Shown here one piece after another: positions 50,417 through 57,567 of a stretch of DNA of 57,896 nt. This DNA comes from Streptomyces fructofermentans (lineage in GTDB: Bacteria > Actinomycetota > Actinomycetes > Streptomycetales > Streptomycetaceae), in the NCBI RefSeq assembly GCF_014651055.1, contig NZ_BMWD01000010.1, forward strand, positions 195,026 through 252,921, in the 5' to 3' direction. The position numbers were made by a program, and so were the translations under genes. A model generated the notes under the pieces. The model saw nothing but the letters and a program-made list of their open reading frames with translations, was not told the DNA's origin and searched no databases. Position 1 is the stretch's first letter; each line of letters begins with the position of its first letter.

Positions 50417-51283
50417 TCAGGCGCGTCCGCGCCAGGGGACGGCGACACGTTCCAGTCGCAGCAGCAGACCGTCGATGATCAGGCCGGAGACACCGATGGC
50501 GATGATCCCGACCAGTACCACCGGGGTGTTGTTGTAGTTGGCGGCGTCCTTGACCATGCCCCCGATGCCGGGCAGTCCGTTGACCAACTCGGCTGCGACG
50601 AGGGAGGAGTAGGCCACCCCGACGGCCAGCCGCACGCCGGTCAGCGTCTCCGGCAGCGCGGACGGGGCGACGACGTCCCTGACCACGTCCCAGCGCGAGG
50701 CGCCCAGCGCGCGGGCTGCCTCGATGAGGCTCTTGGGCACGGCGGCCACGGCCGTGGTGGTGGACACCGCCACGGGAGGGAACGCGGCGACGGCGAGCAG
50801 CGTGATCTTCGGCTCCTCGTTGATGCCGAGCCAGATGATGAGGAGTGAGAAGTACGCCAGCGGCGGCAGTGTCCGCAGGAAGGTGATCCAGGGCTCGAAC
50901 AGGGAACGCAGCCACCCCACCGTTCCCATCAGCAGCCCGAGGACGACTCCCGCGGCGATGCCGATCCCGGCCCCGATCAGGATGCGTCGCAGGCTGATGC
51001 CGAGGTGTTCGACGAGGGTGGTGCCGTTGTAGCCGCGGGTGCCGTCGTGCGTCGTGGACACGTCGATGAAGGCGTCCCACACCGCGGACGGCGACGGCAC
51101 CAGAGTCCGGCTCCAGGTGCCGCTCGCGGCCAGGAGCTGCCACAGCGCGAGGAACAGCAGGAGTGAGCCGAGCGGGAGGGCGACGTGGCGCACCCGCGCG
51201 GCGACGCGCGGGCGTCGCGACGCGGGGGTCTTCTCGGGTACGGGGATGGTTTCAGCAGGTGACAGACGTGGGGTCGTGGACAC
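50417..51283 (-). CDS. ssuC: Sulfonate ABC importer permease (SsuC/TauC-like)
   Basis: 288 residues from GTG 51283, 7 bases after GGAGG; the upstream open frame is rejected for lack of a ribosome site. About six membrane helices (LPLGSLLLFLALWQLLAASG, LIGAGIGIAAGVVLGLLMGT, ITLLAVAAFPPVAVSTTTAV) and the EAA loop EAARALGASRWDVVRDVVAP. First structural gene of the sulfonate operon; the leader peptide at 51469-51540 and its promoter lie upstream, leaving a 185-base region that may carry the attenuator. Confidence 0.92.
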   Translation of the reverse strand: MSTTPRLSPAETIPVPEKTPASRRPRVAARVRHVALPLGSLLLFLALWQLLAASGTWSRTLVPSPSAVWDAFIDVSTTHDGTRGYNGTTLVEHLGISLRRILIGAGIGIAAGVVLGLLMGTVGWLRSLFEPWITFLRTLPPLAYFSLLIIWLGINEEPKITLLAVAAFPPVAVSTTTAVAAVPKSLIEAARALGASRWDVVRDVVAPSALPETLTGVRLAVGVAYSSLVAAELVNGLPGIGGMVKDAANYNNTPVVLVGIIAIGVSGLIIDGLLLRLERVAVPWRGRA

Positions 51284-51468
51284 GGGGCGGCCTCCAGGGG
51301 GCGCCGGAACGTGGATGGTCGACGTCGGCCGCCGCCGTCGGACGGCCCCGTGGGGTACGGGGCGCGACGGAAGCGGGGACGACACCCTCGAACCCCGGCG
51401 GGGGGAGGGTGCGACGGCTCAGGGACCGGGGGAGAGCACCGGCCCGAGGGAGCGTCAGGTAGGTGTGA

Positions 51469-51540
51469 TCAGCGACAACACGCAGCCGGGCGTCGGCACA
51501 GGTCGATGACCAGGCGTCGCACCAGGGGCTCGTGAATCAT
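51469..51540 (-). CDS. Cysteine-rich leader peptide of the sulfonate operon
   Basis: 23 codons: begins MIHEPLVRRLVIDL, then C-R-R-P-A-A-C-C-R and stop, with three Cys, two of them consecutive just before the final Arg. This is the pattern of actinobacterial leader peptides that sense cysteine by ribosome stalling upstream of sulfur genes. There is no Shine-Dalgarno sequence; the ATG is 7 bases from a -10, so translation from a leaderless transcript is likely. It lies 185 bases before ssuC. Confidence 0.75.
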   Translation of the reverse strand: MIHEPLVRRLVIDLCRRPAACCR

Positions 51541-51547
51541 GGGCCCA

Positions 51548-51576
51548 GTTGTACAGCAGCCGACGTTGTCCACCAA
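51548..51576 (-). promoter_or_regulatory. Promoter of leader peptide and sulfonate operon
   Basis: On the minus strand TTGGTG (51576-51571) and TACAAC (51553-51548) are separated by exactly 17 bases. The -10 ends 7 bases before the leader ATG, which predicts a leaderless transcript. Confidence 0.6.
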
Positions 51577-51620
51577 GAGCTGTCCCACGATTCGGAACAC
51601 TCGAGGAGATCCGCGCCCGG

Positions 51621-52946
51621 TCAGGTGCGTACGGCCGAGTCGTCACGGGCCGGCAGTCGCAGTCCGAGGTTCTCGCGCAGCGTGGTGCCGGTGTAGTCGG
51701 GAGCGACGATCCTCCGCCGGCGCAGTTCGTGCAGCAGGCCGTTGACGACGAAGTCGTGCTCCCGCGGGTCGGCGAGGCCGCCCAGGGTGATGACGTCCAG
51801 CACGCCTGCCCGGAAGCGCTCCTCCACCGCGTCGGCGAGTTGCTCGGGGGTGCCGGCGGCGGCCCAGTGGCCCGTGTCCTGGGCGGCGACGACGAGTTCG
51901 CGCAGCGTGCGGCCCTGCCGCACATAGCCGGCGAAGATGTCTACGCGGCCGCGGCGGCGGTTCACGGAGGTGATCTCCGGCAGCAGGCTCTCCGGCAGTT
52001 TCGCGTCGAGGGGGAGTTCCGACAGGTCGAGTCCGCCGCCGAGCATGTCGGCGACCTGGGCCCGGCCGCGTTCGAAGTCGATCGACTCGCGCCGCTCGCG
52101 CACGAGTTGGCGTGCCTCCGCCTCGGTGGCGCCGTAAGTGGCGTGGAACGAGCTGAAGATGAGCGGCAGCCCGTCGGCCCTGCCGAAGCGCTCGGCCCGG
52201 CCCCTGATCGCGCGCGTGAAGTCCAGCGCGTGGTCCAGCGTGGGGAGCGACGTGAAGACGACCTCCGCGTAGCGCGCGCCCAGGGCCGTGCCCGCCTCGG
52301 ACTGCCCGGCCTGCATCTGCACCGGGCGCCGCTGGGGGAGGGGCGGGATGTTCAGCGGACCGGCCACGTCGAAGAAGCGGCCGGAGTGGTTGATCGGGCG
52401 CACCCGGTCGCGGTGCAGCACCGCGCTCCCGTCCGGGCCGACGGTCAGGGCCCCGGGTTCCCAGCTGTCCCACAGGGCGTTGACCACCTCCAGGGTCTCC
52501 GCGGCCCGTGCGTAGCGCTCCTCGGGGCTGGGCAGTTCGCCCGGCCCGAAGTTCTCCTCGCCGATGGAGGAGGTCACGAGGTTCCAGGCGGCGCGCCCGT
52601 TGCTGACGTGGTCGAGGGTCCCGAACAACCGGGCGAGGTTGAAGGGGTGGTTGAAGGTCGTGGAGACCGTGGCGATCAGTCCGATCCGCGAGGTCACCTG
52701 ACTCAGCGCCGACACGAAGACGAGCGGCTCCTGCGACCCGATCGCCCCCTGGGCGCCGAAGCTGAGCAGATCGGCGGTGAACAGCGCGTCGATCCGCGCC
52801 GCCTCGGCGAGCTTCGCGACCCGCACGGCGGTGTCCAGTGTGGACCGGGTCGGATCGACCGCCAGGTCGTACGTCTCCGAGGTGCCGCCGGCTCCGGTGA
52901 CGGTCTTCAGTGTCCTGGGCTGCTTCGCGCTCACGAACTCGTCCAT
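51621..52946 (-). CDS. Flavin-dependent monooxygenase, NtaA/SnaA/DszA/SoxA type (LLM class)
   Basis: 441 residues from ATG 52946. The luciferase-like fold shows the family blocks IDALFTADLLSFGAQGAIGS, ATVSTTFNHPFNLARLFGTL, DHVSNGRAAWNLVTS, RFFDVAGPLNIPPLPQRRPV and QAGQSEAGTALGARYAEVVF. These enzymes use reduced FMN and oxygen to cleave C-S or C-N bonds, as in DszA or EDTA/NTA breakdown; its place next to ssu genes suggests desulfurisation of an organosulfur compound. The first 30 residues are atypical for the family, and GGTGGGA directly abuts the ATG. A leader peptide lies 145 bases upstream. Confidence 0.9.
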   Translation of the reverse strand: MDEFVSAKQPRTLKTVTGAGGTSETYDLAVDPTRSTLDTAVRVAKLAEAARIDALFTADLLSFGAQGAIGSQEPLVFVSALSQVTSRIGLIATVSTTFNHPFNLARLFGTLDHVSNGRAAWNLVTSSIGEENFGPGELPSPEERYARAAETLEVVNALWDSWEPGALTVGPDGSAVLHRDRVRPINHSGRFFDVAGPLNIPPLPQRRPVQMQAGQSEAGTALGARYAEVVFTSLPTLDHALDFTRAIRGRAERFGRADGLPLIFSSFHATYGATEAEARQLVRERRESIDFERGRAQVADMLGGGLDLSELPLDAKLPESLLPEITSVNRRRGRVDIFAGYVRQGRTLRELVVAAQDTGHWAAAGTPEQLADAVEERFRAGVLDVITLGGLADPREHDFVVNGLLHELRRRRIVAPDYTGTTLRENLGLRLPARDDSAVRT

Positions 52947-53091
52947 TCCCACCGGCTCGGTGCTCGCCGACTCCGGTGTCGTCTCGGTGGGCGCGGTCCT
53001 TCGGGCGTGCTCGGACGCCCGGACGCGCGCGGTCGGGCCTGGACGGGCACGGCCGACACACGTGCCTGCCAGGGGAAAGCCGAAGAACGGG

Positions 53092-53193
53092 TCAGCGACA
53101 GAGCGCGGTGTGGGTGCGGCACAGGTCCACGTGCCGACGCTTCGTCCGAAGTGGGAGCAGGGCCGCGGTCCGTACGGGTGCGAGGGGCAGCAT
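53092..53193 (-). CDS. Cysteine-rich leader peptide of the monooxygenase gene
   Basis: 33 codons from ATG 53193. The C-terminal half reads TKRRHVDLCRTHTALCR followed by stop, an almost textbook match to the actinobacterial cysteine leader peptides with an R-R-H-V-D-L core and a terminal Cys-Arg. It ends 145 bases before the monooxygenase start, a suitable distance for an attenuator. I see no Shine-Dalgarno sequence before its ATG. Confidence 0.75.
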   Translation of the reverse strand: MLPLAPVRTAALLPLRTKRRHVDLCRTHTALCR

Positions 53194-53405
53194 GAAGGGC
53201 GAGGTCCCCACGCCGACTCCCCTCGGTCACGACGCCGGCGCCTGACGGTGCCGTGGTGCGAACGGCGGCCCGGTGCTGCGGCTCGCGTCGAGCCCGTACC
53301 ACCGCTCCGCAGTCGTTCCTCGACCACGGCGGGCGCCATCGATCAGCAGCCACATGGTCCCCCGCGGTCGTACGGGCCGCAAGACCGTCCGGGCCCCGCA
53401 CGGCT

Positions 53406-53419
53406 GTCACGGGAGTGAC
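53406..53419. promoter_or_regulatory. Palindrome in the intergenic region before ssuD
   Basis: GTCAC (53406-53410), GGGA, GTGAC (53415-53419) form a dyad, and CACGGCTGTC recurs at 53399-53408 and 53443-53452. They lie in the 603-base region 52947-53549 between the divergent monooxygenase and SsuD-like genes. That region also holds the leader peptide listed separately; otherwise I see nothing clear. Confidence 0.35.
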
Positions 53420-53549
53420 GGACCGGGCTGCGGCGCGCGGTGCCACGGCTGTCCCGCGCGGACTCGGTGCACCGGTTCCGCGGTGCCACCACTGTCCACA
53501 TGCCGGACCGCTGCTTGCCGCCCGGGCGTCGGCGGCCGAGGATGCGGCC

Positions 53550-53648
53550 ATGACAGCCAGCCGCCCGCCGCAGCACCGCCGGAGTCCCGTGCGTGCGCAG
53601 GGTGCGTGTTGTCGGACCGGCGCCCGCCGCCGATGTCCTGGCCGCTGA
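53550..53648 (+). CDS. Candidate cysteine leader peptide of the SsuD-like gene
   Basis: 32 codons containing VRAQGACCRTGARRRCPGR before the stop. It has consecutive Cys codons followed by Arg like the ssuC leader, and the two share the 11-mer GCGTGTTGTCG over those codons. It lacks the H-V-D-L core and runs ten residues past the Cys pair, so it is weaker than the other two. It ends 126 bases before the SsuD-like start. Confidence 0.4.
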   Translation: MTASRPPQHRRSPVRAQGACCRTGARRRCPGR

Positions 53649-53774
53649 GCCTGCGCATCCGCCCGGCCGCACCGCCAACTCGTGCGTGTCGCCGTGCTGT
53701 TCCCCACCCGCGCCGCCGTGCGCCGGTCTCCGGACCGTGACGGCCCGCTCGACCCTTCGTCGAAGGACCCCGGC

Positions 53775-54887
53775 ATGTCTTTGCGCTCCGCCCCCGTTCT
53801 GCACTGGTTCCTGCCCACCGGCGGTGACGGACGTGACCCCGGTGGGGTGACCGCCGTGCAGGGACGTACCGCCGCGGCCACGCGGCGGCCGGCGGACCTC
53901 GGATACCTCGTCGAGGTGGCCCGGGCCGCCGAGCGGGCCGGGTTCGAGAAGGTACTGACCCCCGTGGGCCTCGGCTGCGTGGACCCATGGGTACTGACCT
54001 CGGGTGTCGCTGCGTCCACCGAGCGGATCGGATTCCTCGTCGCCTTCCGCGCCGGGCTCGCCCAGCCCACGCTCGTCGCCCAGCAGGCGGACACGTTCCG
54101 CAGGCTGTTCGGCGAGCGCATCGCGCTGAACGTCGTGACCGGCGGCGACCCTCGGGAGCAGCGGGCCTACGGGGACCACCTCGACAAGGATGAGCGGTAC
54201 GCGAGGACGGGCGAACTCATGGACGTGGTCGGCAGGTTGCTGGCCGGCGGGACCGTGGACCTGGACGGGCGGCACGTGCGGGTGGCGGGCGCGCGACTGG
54301 AGGAACCGGCCGTCGACCGGCCGGTCGCCCTGTACTTCGGCGGTGCGTCCCCGGCGGCCGAACAAGTGGCCGCCCGCCACGCGGACGTACAACTGCTCTG
54401 GGGTGAACCTCCCGCCGCGGTCGCCGAACGGATCGCCCGCCTCCGGCAGGAGGCCGCCGCGCTGGGGCGAACCGTCCGCTTCGGGCTGCGGTTGCACGTC
54501 GTCGCGCGGGACACCGCCGAGGAGGCCTGGGCGGAGGCCGACCGCATCCTCGCCGCGTTCGACCCCGAGACGATCCGCGTCTCCCAGGAGCGATTCGCCC
54601 GCATGGACTCGGCGGGGCAGGCCCGGATGACAGCCCTGCACGGCGGGCGCAGCGACGCGTTGACGGTCGCCCCCAATCTGTGGGCCGGGATCGGCCTGGT
54701 CCGCGAGGGAGCCGGTACGGCACTGGTCGGCTCGCACGCGGAAGTCGCCGAACGGCTCGCGGAGTACTGGAGGTTGGGGGTGGACGAGTTCATCCTCTCC
54801 GGCTATCCCCACCTGGAGGAGGCCTACCGGGTGGGCGAGGAGGTCGCCCCGCGGCTCCGGGAGCTGACGCGGGCCGTGGCCGCGTGA
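53775..54887 (+). CDS. ssuD: Alkanesulfonate monooxygenase (SsuD-like)
   Basis: 370 residues from ATG 53775, 7 bases after AAGGA. It opens VLHWFLPTGGDGRDPGG, the SsuD N-terminus, then YLVEVARAAERAGFEKVLTP, IALNVVTGGDPREQRAYGDH, YFGGASPAAEQVAARHADVQ and ALVGSHAEVAERLAEYWRLGV, ending with FILSGYPHLEEAYRVGEEV. With reduced FMN and oxygen it releases sulfite from alkanesulfonates. The partner flavin reductase SsuE is not in the window. Functionally it completes the uptake genes 2.5 kb away on the other strand. Confidence 0.93.
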   Translation: MSLRSAPVLHWFLPTGGDGRDPGGVTAVQGRTAAATRRPADLGYLVEVARAAERAGFEKVLTPVGLGCVDPWVLTSGVAASTERIGFLVAFRAGLAQPTLVAQQADTFRRLFGERIALNVVTGGDPREQRAYGDHLDKDERYARTGELMDVVGRLLAGGTVDLDGRHVRVAGARLEEPAVDRPVALYFGGASPAAEQVAARHADVQLLWGEPPAAVAERIARLRQEAAALGRTVRFGLRLHVVARDTAEEAWAEADRILAAFDPETIRVSQERFARMDSAGQARMTALHGGRSDALTVAPNLWAGIGLVREGAGTALVGSHAEVAERLAEYWRLGVDEFILSGYPHLEEAYRVGEEVAPRLRELTRAVAA

Positions 54888-54941
54888 GGAGGAGTCGGCG
54901 ACGGGCGTGAGGGCGGCGCCCTGGCAGGGGCCCCTGAACCG

Positions 54942-55457
54942 TCAGGCCGCGTGGCAGAGCGCCGCCGGGTCCGTCGCCGCCTCGGCGCGGGCCGCGACCG
55001 TGCGCACGGGGCGAGCGGTGGCCGGGGCCTGGGTGCGGTTCCGTGCGAAGACGACAAGGCGCAGCACCGCGAACCGGGCGACGCCGGCGAACGCGGACGC
55101 GGACAGGTAGACGGCCTGCTCGATCGCCGGGCCGGGTGCCGCCACCAGGTGCTGGAGGGCGAGCATCGCGGCGGAGGTGACCGCGTACGCCGCCGCGGCG
55201 GACCCGGCGGACTGCGTGTGCTGGCGCCAAGTGGCGCGGCCGCCTGCACCGAACGTGAAACGGGCGTGCAGCTCGGTGGCCAGGAGCGTGGACGCCACGG
55301 TGATCAGGGCGTTGGCCAGGACCCAGGGAACCGACGAGGCGAGAGCGGCCACGGCGAAGCTGGAGGCGAGCCCGACCCCGCCGCCGCAGAGCACGAAGCG
55401 GGCGAACGCGCCGAGGGCACCGGGGGCCGGCGGCTGCCGGTTCTGTGCTGTCTCCAT
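54942..55457 (-). CDS. GtrA-family membrane protein
   Basis: 171 residues from ATG 55457 with AAGGAG upstream. Four helices: FARFVLCGGGVGLASSFAVA, WVLANALITVASTLLATELH, AAAAYAVTSAAMLALQHLVA and QAVYLSASAFAGVARFAVLRLVVF. The fold and the RF-x-x-LR-x-x-VF end fit GtrA, a family of small proteins thought to move lipid-linked sugars across the membrane. It is convergent to ssuD and divergent from the RHH gene, and a cluster of TGGCGCCA boxes begins 85 bases upstream of it. Confidence 0.85.
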   Translation of the reverse strand: METAQNRQPPAPGALGAFARFVLCGGGVGLASSFAVAALASSVPWVLANALITVASTLLATELHARFTFGAGGRATWRQHTQSAGSAAAAYAVTSAAMLALQHLVAAPGPAIEQAVYLSASAFAGVARFAVLRLVVFARNRTQAPATARPVRTVAARAEAATDPAALCHAA

Positions 55458-55541
55458 GATCCGACTCCTTCAACGGCCCAGTGCGCGGAGCGCGCTCCCT
55501 CGGGTGCGATGCCGGATGTGACAACGAGGGTGCGTCGCGAG

Positions 55542-55613
55542 TGGAGCCATAGTGGCACATGTGTGGCGCCATGTGGAGCCATTATTGGCGCCACGCATGA
55601 ACTGATGGCGCCA
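55542..55613. repeat. TGGCGCCA box array, cluster 1
   Basis: Six boxes start at 55542 (TGGAGCCA), 55553 (TGGCACAT), 55564 (TGGCGCCA), 55574 (TGGAGCCA), 55586 (TGGCGCCA) and 55606 (TGGCGCCA). Steps are 11, 11, 10, 12 and 20 bp, so all lie on nearly one face of the helix. The cluster is 85-156 bases upstream of gtrA, in the gene-free stretch 55458-55947. Confidence 0.8.
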
Positions 55614-55760
55614 CGCGCGACCGGTCTGCGCGTGTGGGCAGGCCAGGGGCGCGGTCGCCTTCGCTGGTTTCGCGGTGCCGTGGACGGTCGCCGCTCCCGT
55701 CGGTGGAAGGTGGAGTGGCGGCGTGGTGGCCGCGGTGTACGGGATCGAGGGGTGCCCTGG

Positions 55761-55848
55761 CGGTGCCATGTGGCGCCGCTTGGTGCCACTGTGGGTGTCA
55801 TGAGGGTCGAGATTGCGCGTGACGCCATACTGGCGTGACCTGGTGTCG
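55761..55848. repeat. TGGCGCCA box array, cluster 2 (degenerate)
   Basis: Boxes start at 55761 (CGGTGCCA), 55771 (TGGCGCCG), 55781 (TGGTGCCA), 55793 (GGGTGTCA), 55820 (TGACGCCA), 55831 (TGGCGTGA) and 55841 (TGGTGTCG). Most steps are again 10-12 bp. ACGCCA and TGGCGT around TAC (55822-55836) form a perfect dyad. No gene is visible here. Confidence 0.6.
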
Positions 55849-55918
55849 CCGCATCGCCCCAGGTCGGAGCGTGTGGACGGGTGGGTTGTCGCGGCCGTAC
55901 CCGCTTCGGGCTTGCGGG

Positions 55919-55948
55919 TGGCGCCATCGTGGTGCCATGATGGCGTCA
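55919..55948. promoter_or_regulatory. TGGCGCCA box array, cluster 3, over the RHH gene promoter
   Basis: Boxes at 55919 (TGGCGCCA), 55930 (TGGTGCCA) and 55941 (TGGCGTCA) are exactly 11 bp apart; the last base of the third is the first base of the RHH start codon. A possible promoter TTGCGG (55912-55917), 18 bases, CATGAT (55936-55941) is embedded in them and would give a leaderless transcript. Confidence 0.75.
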
Positions 55949-56490
55949 TGGACCTCACGCCGTATGTCGACACCCTCCGCCGCGAACTCGCGGTGGCCGC
56001 CGAAGCCGGCGGCGAAGAAGCCCGCGAGTTGGCGGAGCGGCTGACCGCTCCGCTGGAGTCGGCGACTCGCCTGACGATGCTCAACGTGCTCTCCGCCGCG
56101 ATGGCCGAGATCACGCTTGAACTCGCCCCCGGCTCGGTCGACGTACGGCTGCGCGGGCTCGACCCCGACTTCGTGGTGACACGTCCGGCGGGCGACGAGG
56201 TCCGCGATGCCTACGGGGACAGGAACGGAACCGCCGAGACTCCCAGGGCCCAGGCGCCGGTCCCGGTCGCCGCGGAGGCGGACGACGGCGGCACGGCCCG
56301 CGTCAACCTGCGCCTGCCCGCCCACCTCAAGGCGCGAGCCGAGGAGGCCGCCGGCCGCGAAGGCCTGTCGGTCAACGCGTGGCTCGTACGCGCCGTGTCG
56401 GCCGCGTTGGACGGGGGCGCCCCGACCCGTCCGGCGGAGCGGGACCGCAGCCGCACCTTCGGACAGAGCTTCACGGGCTGGGTGCGCTGA
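55948..56490 (+). CDS. Ribbon-helix-helix (Arc/HicB-like) regulator with N-terminal domain
   Basis: 180 residues from ATG 55948. The C-terminal part (about 116-155; TARVNLRLPAHLKARAEEAA, then GREGLSVNAWLVRAVSAAL) is a ribbon-helix-helix DNA-binding domain of the kind labelled HicB-like antitoxin. The N-terminal 80 residues are a separate alpha/beta domain (YVDTLRRELAVAAEAGGEEA, ITLELAPGSVDVRLRGLDPDFVV), joined by an Ala/Pro linker. There is no HicA toxin beside it, so the antitoxin label is doubtful. RHH dimers bind short palindromes and spread cooperatively along phased sites, which fits the octamer array upstream; autoregulation is likely. No Shine-Dalgarno sequence precedes the ATG. Confidence 0.85.
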   Translation: MDLTPYVDTLRRELAVAAEAGGEEARELAERLTAPLESATRLTMLNVLSAAMAEITLELAPGSVDVRLRGLDPDFVVTRPAGDEVRDAYGDRNGTAETPRAQAPVPVAAEADDGGTARVNLRLPAHLKARAEEAAGREGLSVNAWLVRAVSAALDGGAPTRPAERDRSRTFGQSFTGWVR

Positions 56491-56572
56491 GCGCACCCGC
56501 GTCCGCCCCACTTCACCCACACCACGTCCCACCAGCGGGGACGCCACGAAGACCCAAGAGGACGGGACAGCC

Positions 56573-57430
56573 ATGCCTTCTTCCGACACCGCTTTCGACA
56601 CCCCGCAGCCGATCTCGGTCACCGCCAACGTGGCCGCCGGCTCCATCCAGTTCTCCGCGAGCGACCGCCTCGACACCCTGGTCGAGGTGCGGCCCCGCGA
56701 CCCGAAGAAGGACAAGGACGTACGGGTCGCGGAGCAGACCGAGGTCACCTACGCGAACGGCGTGCTGACCATCAGGACACCCAAGGGGCGCTACCTCGTG
56801 GGCCCCACCGGCAGCGTCGACGTGACGGTCGAACTGCCCACCGGCTCCCGCGTCGACACCACCGGCTCCTGGACCCAGGTGCTCGGCGAGGGCCGGCTCG
56901 GCGAGGTCCGCGTGAAGACGTCGTCGGGCGATGTCCGCCTGGACACGACGGGGCCGCTGCAACTCACCGCGTCGCACGGCTCGATCACCGTGGACCGGGT
57001 CGAGGGACCGGCCGAGATCGTCACCAGTTCCGGCAGCGTGCGCGTCGGAGTCGTGGACGGCCGGGCCGTCCTCAAGAACTCGCACGGCTCCACGACCGTG
57101 GGCGCCGCGACCGGCGAACTGCGGGTGAGCGGCGCCAACGGCGACATCGACATCCGGAGTGCGGAGGGCTCGGTCACCGCGACCACCGCCCACGGCACCC
57201 TGCGTGTCGGTGACGTGGCCCGTGGCACCGTCCACCTGGAGACCTCCTACGGCGCCATCGACATCGGCATCCGCGAGGGCACGGCCGCCTGGCTCGACGT
57301 CAGCTCGGGCAACGGGCAGGTGCGCAACACGCTGACCGCGTCCGACAACCCGGACAAGAGCGAGGACACGGTCGAGGTCAGGGCCCGTACCCGCTACGGC
57401 AACATCGACATCCGCCGCGCCCGGAGCTGA
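56573..57430 (+). CDS. DUF4097 beta-repeat protein
   Basis: 285 residues from ATG 56573. No signal peptide or membrane segment. From about residue 90 on it is a right-handed beta-solenoid-like array of repeating strands: VRVKTSSGDVRLDTTGPLQL, TASHGSITVDRVEGPAEIV, TSSGSVRVGVVDGRAVLKNS, ANGDIDIRSAEGSVTATTAH, LETSYGAIDIGIREGTAAWL. This is the DUF4097 (adhesin-like) family, function unknown. It follows the RHH gene by 82 bases and precedes an ABC ATPase by 137, suggesting one transcript. As a cytoplasmic solenoid it may be a scaffold or binding partner. Confidence 0.88.
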   Translation: MPSSDTAFDTPQPISVTANVAAGSIQFSASDRLDTLVEVRPRDPKKDKDVRVAEQTEVTYANGVLTIRTPKGRYLVGPTGSVDVTVELPTGSRVDTTGSWTQVLGEGRLGEVRVKTSSGDVRLDTTGPLQLTASHGSITVDRVEGPAEIVTSSGSVRVGVVDGRAVLKNSHGSTTVGAATGELRVSGANGDIDIRSAEGSVTATTAHGTLRVGDVARGTVHLETSYGAIDIGIREGTAAWLDVSSGNGQVRNTLTASDNPDKSEDTVEVRARTRYGNIDIRRARS

Positions 57431-57567
57431 GTCCCGCACCACTGCGGTGCGCGCCCGGGCGGCGGCCGGCGCCCCCGAGGTGCCCCGCTGCTCGAAGTCC
57501 CTTTCCCCGCAGGCCACTTCAGCCTGCCACCCCACTCCTTCACTCCTGCTTCCCACTGGAGGGTCAC

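Noticed and set aside
52947..53339. N-terminal extension of the NtaA/DszA-type enzyme
   Set aside because: It would translate across the leader-peptide region in another frame and yields Arg/Ser/Pro-rich sequence.
53593..53850. Cys-rich frame before ssuD
   Set aside because: It overlaps the real gene start and its Cys codons are spread without the leader pattern; probably chance.
55634..55822. Small ORF within the box array
   Set aside because: No ribosome site, Arg/Pro/Cys-rich product, and it is explained by the repeated boxes.
55542..55948. CRISPR array
   Set aside because: Units are 8 bp, palindromic, with 2-4 base gaps; no spacers and no cas genes.
55948..56490. HicB antitoxin of a toxin-antitoxin pair
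   Set aside because: No HicA-like small toxin gene on either side; the extra N-terminal domain does not fit HicB.
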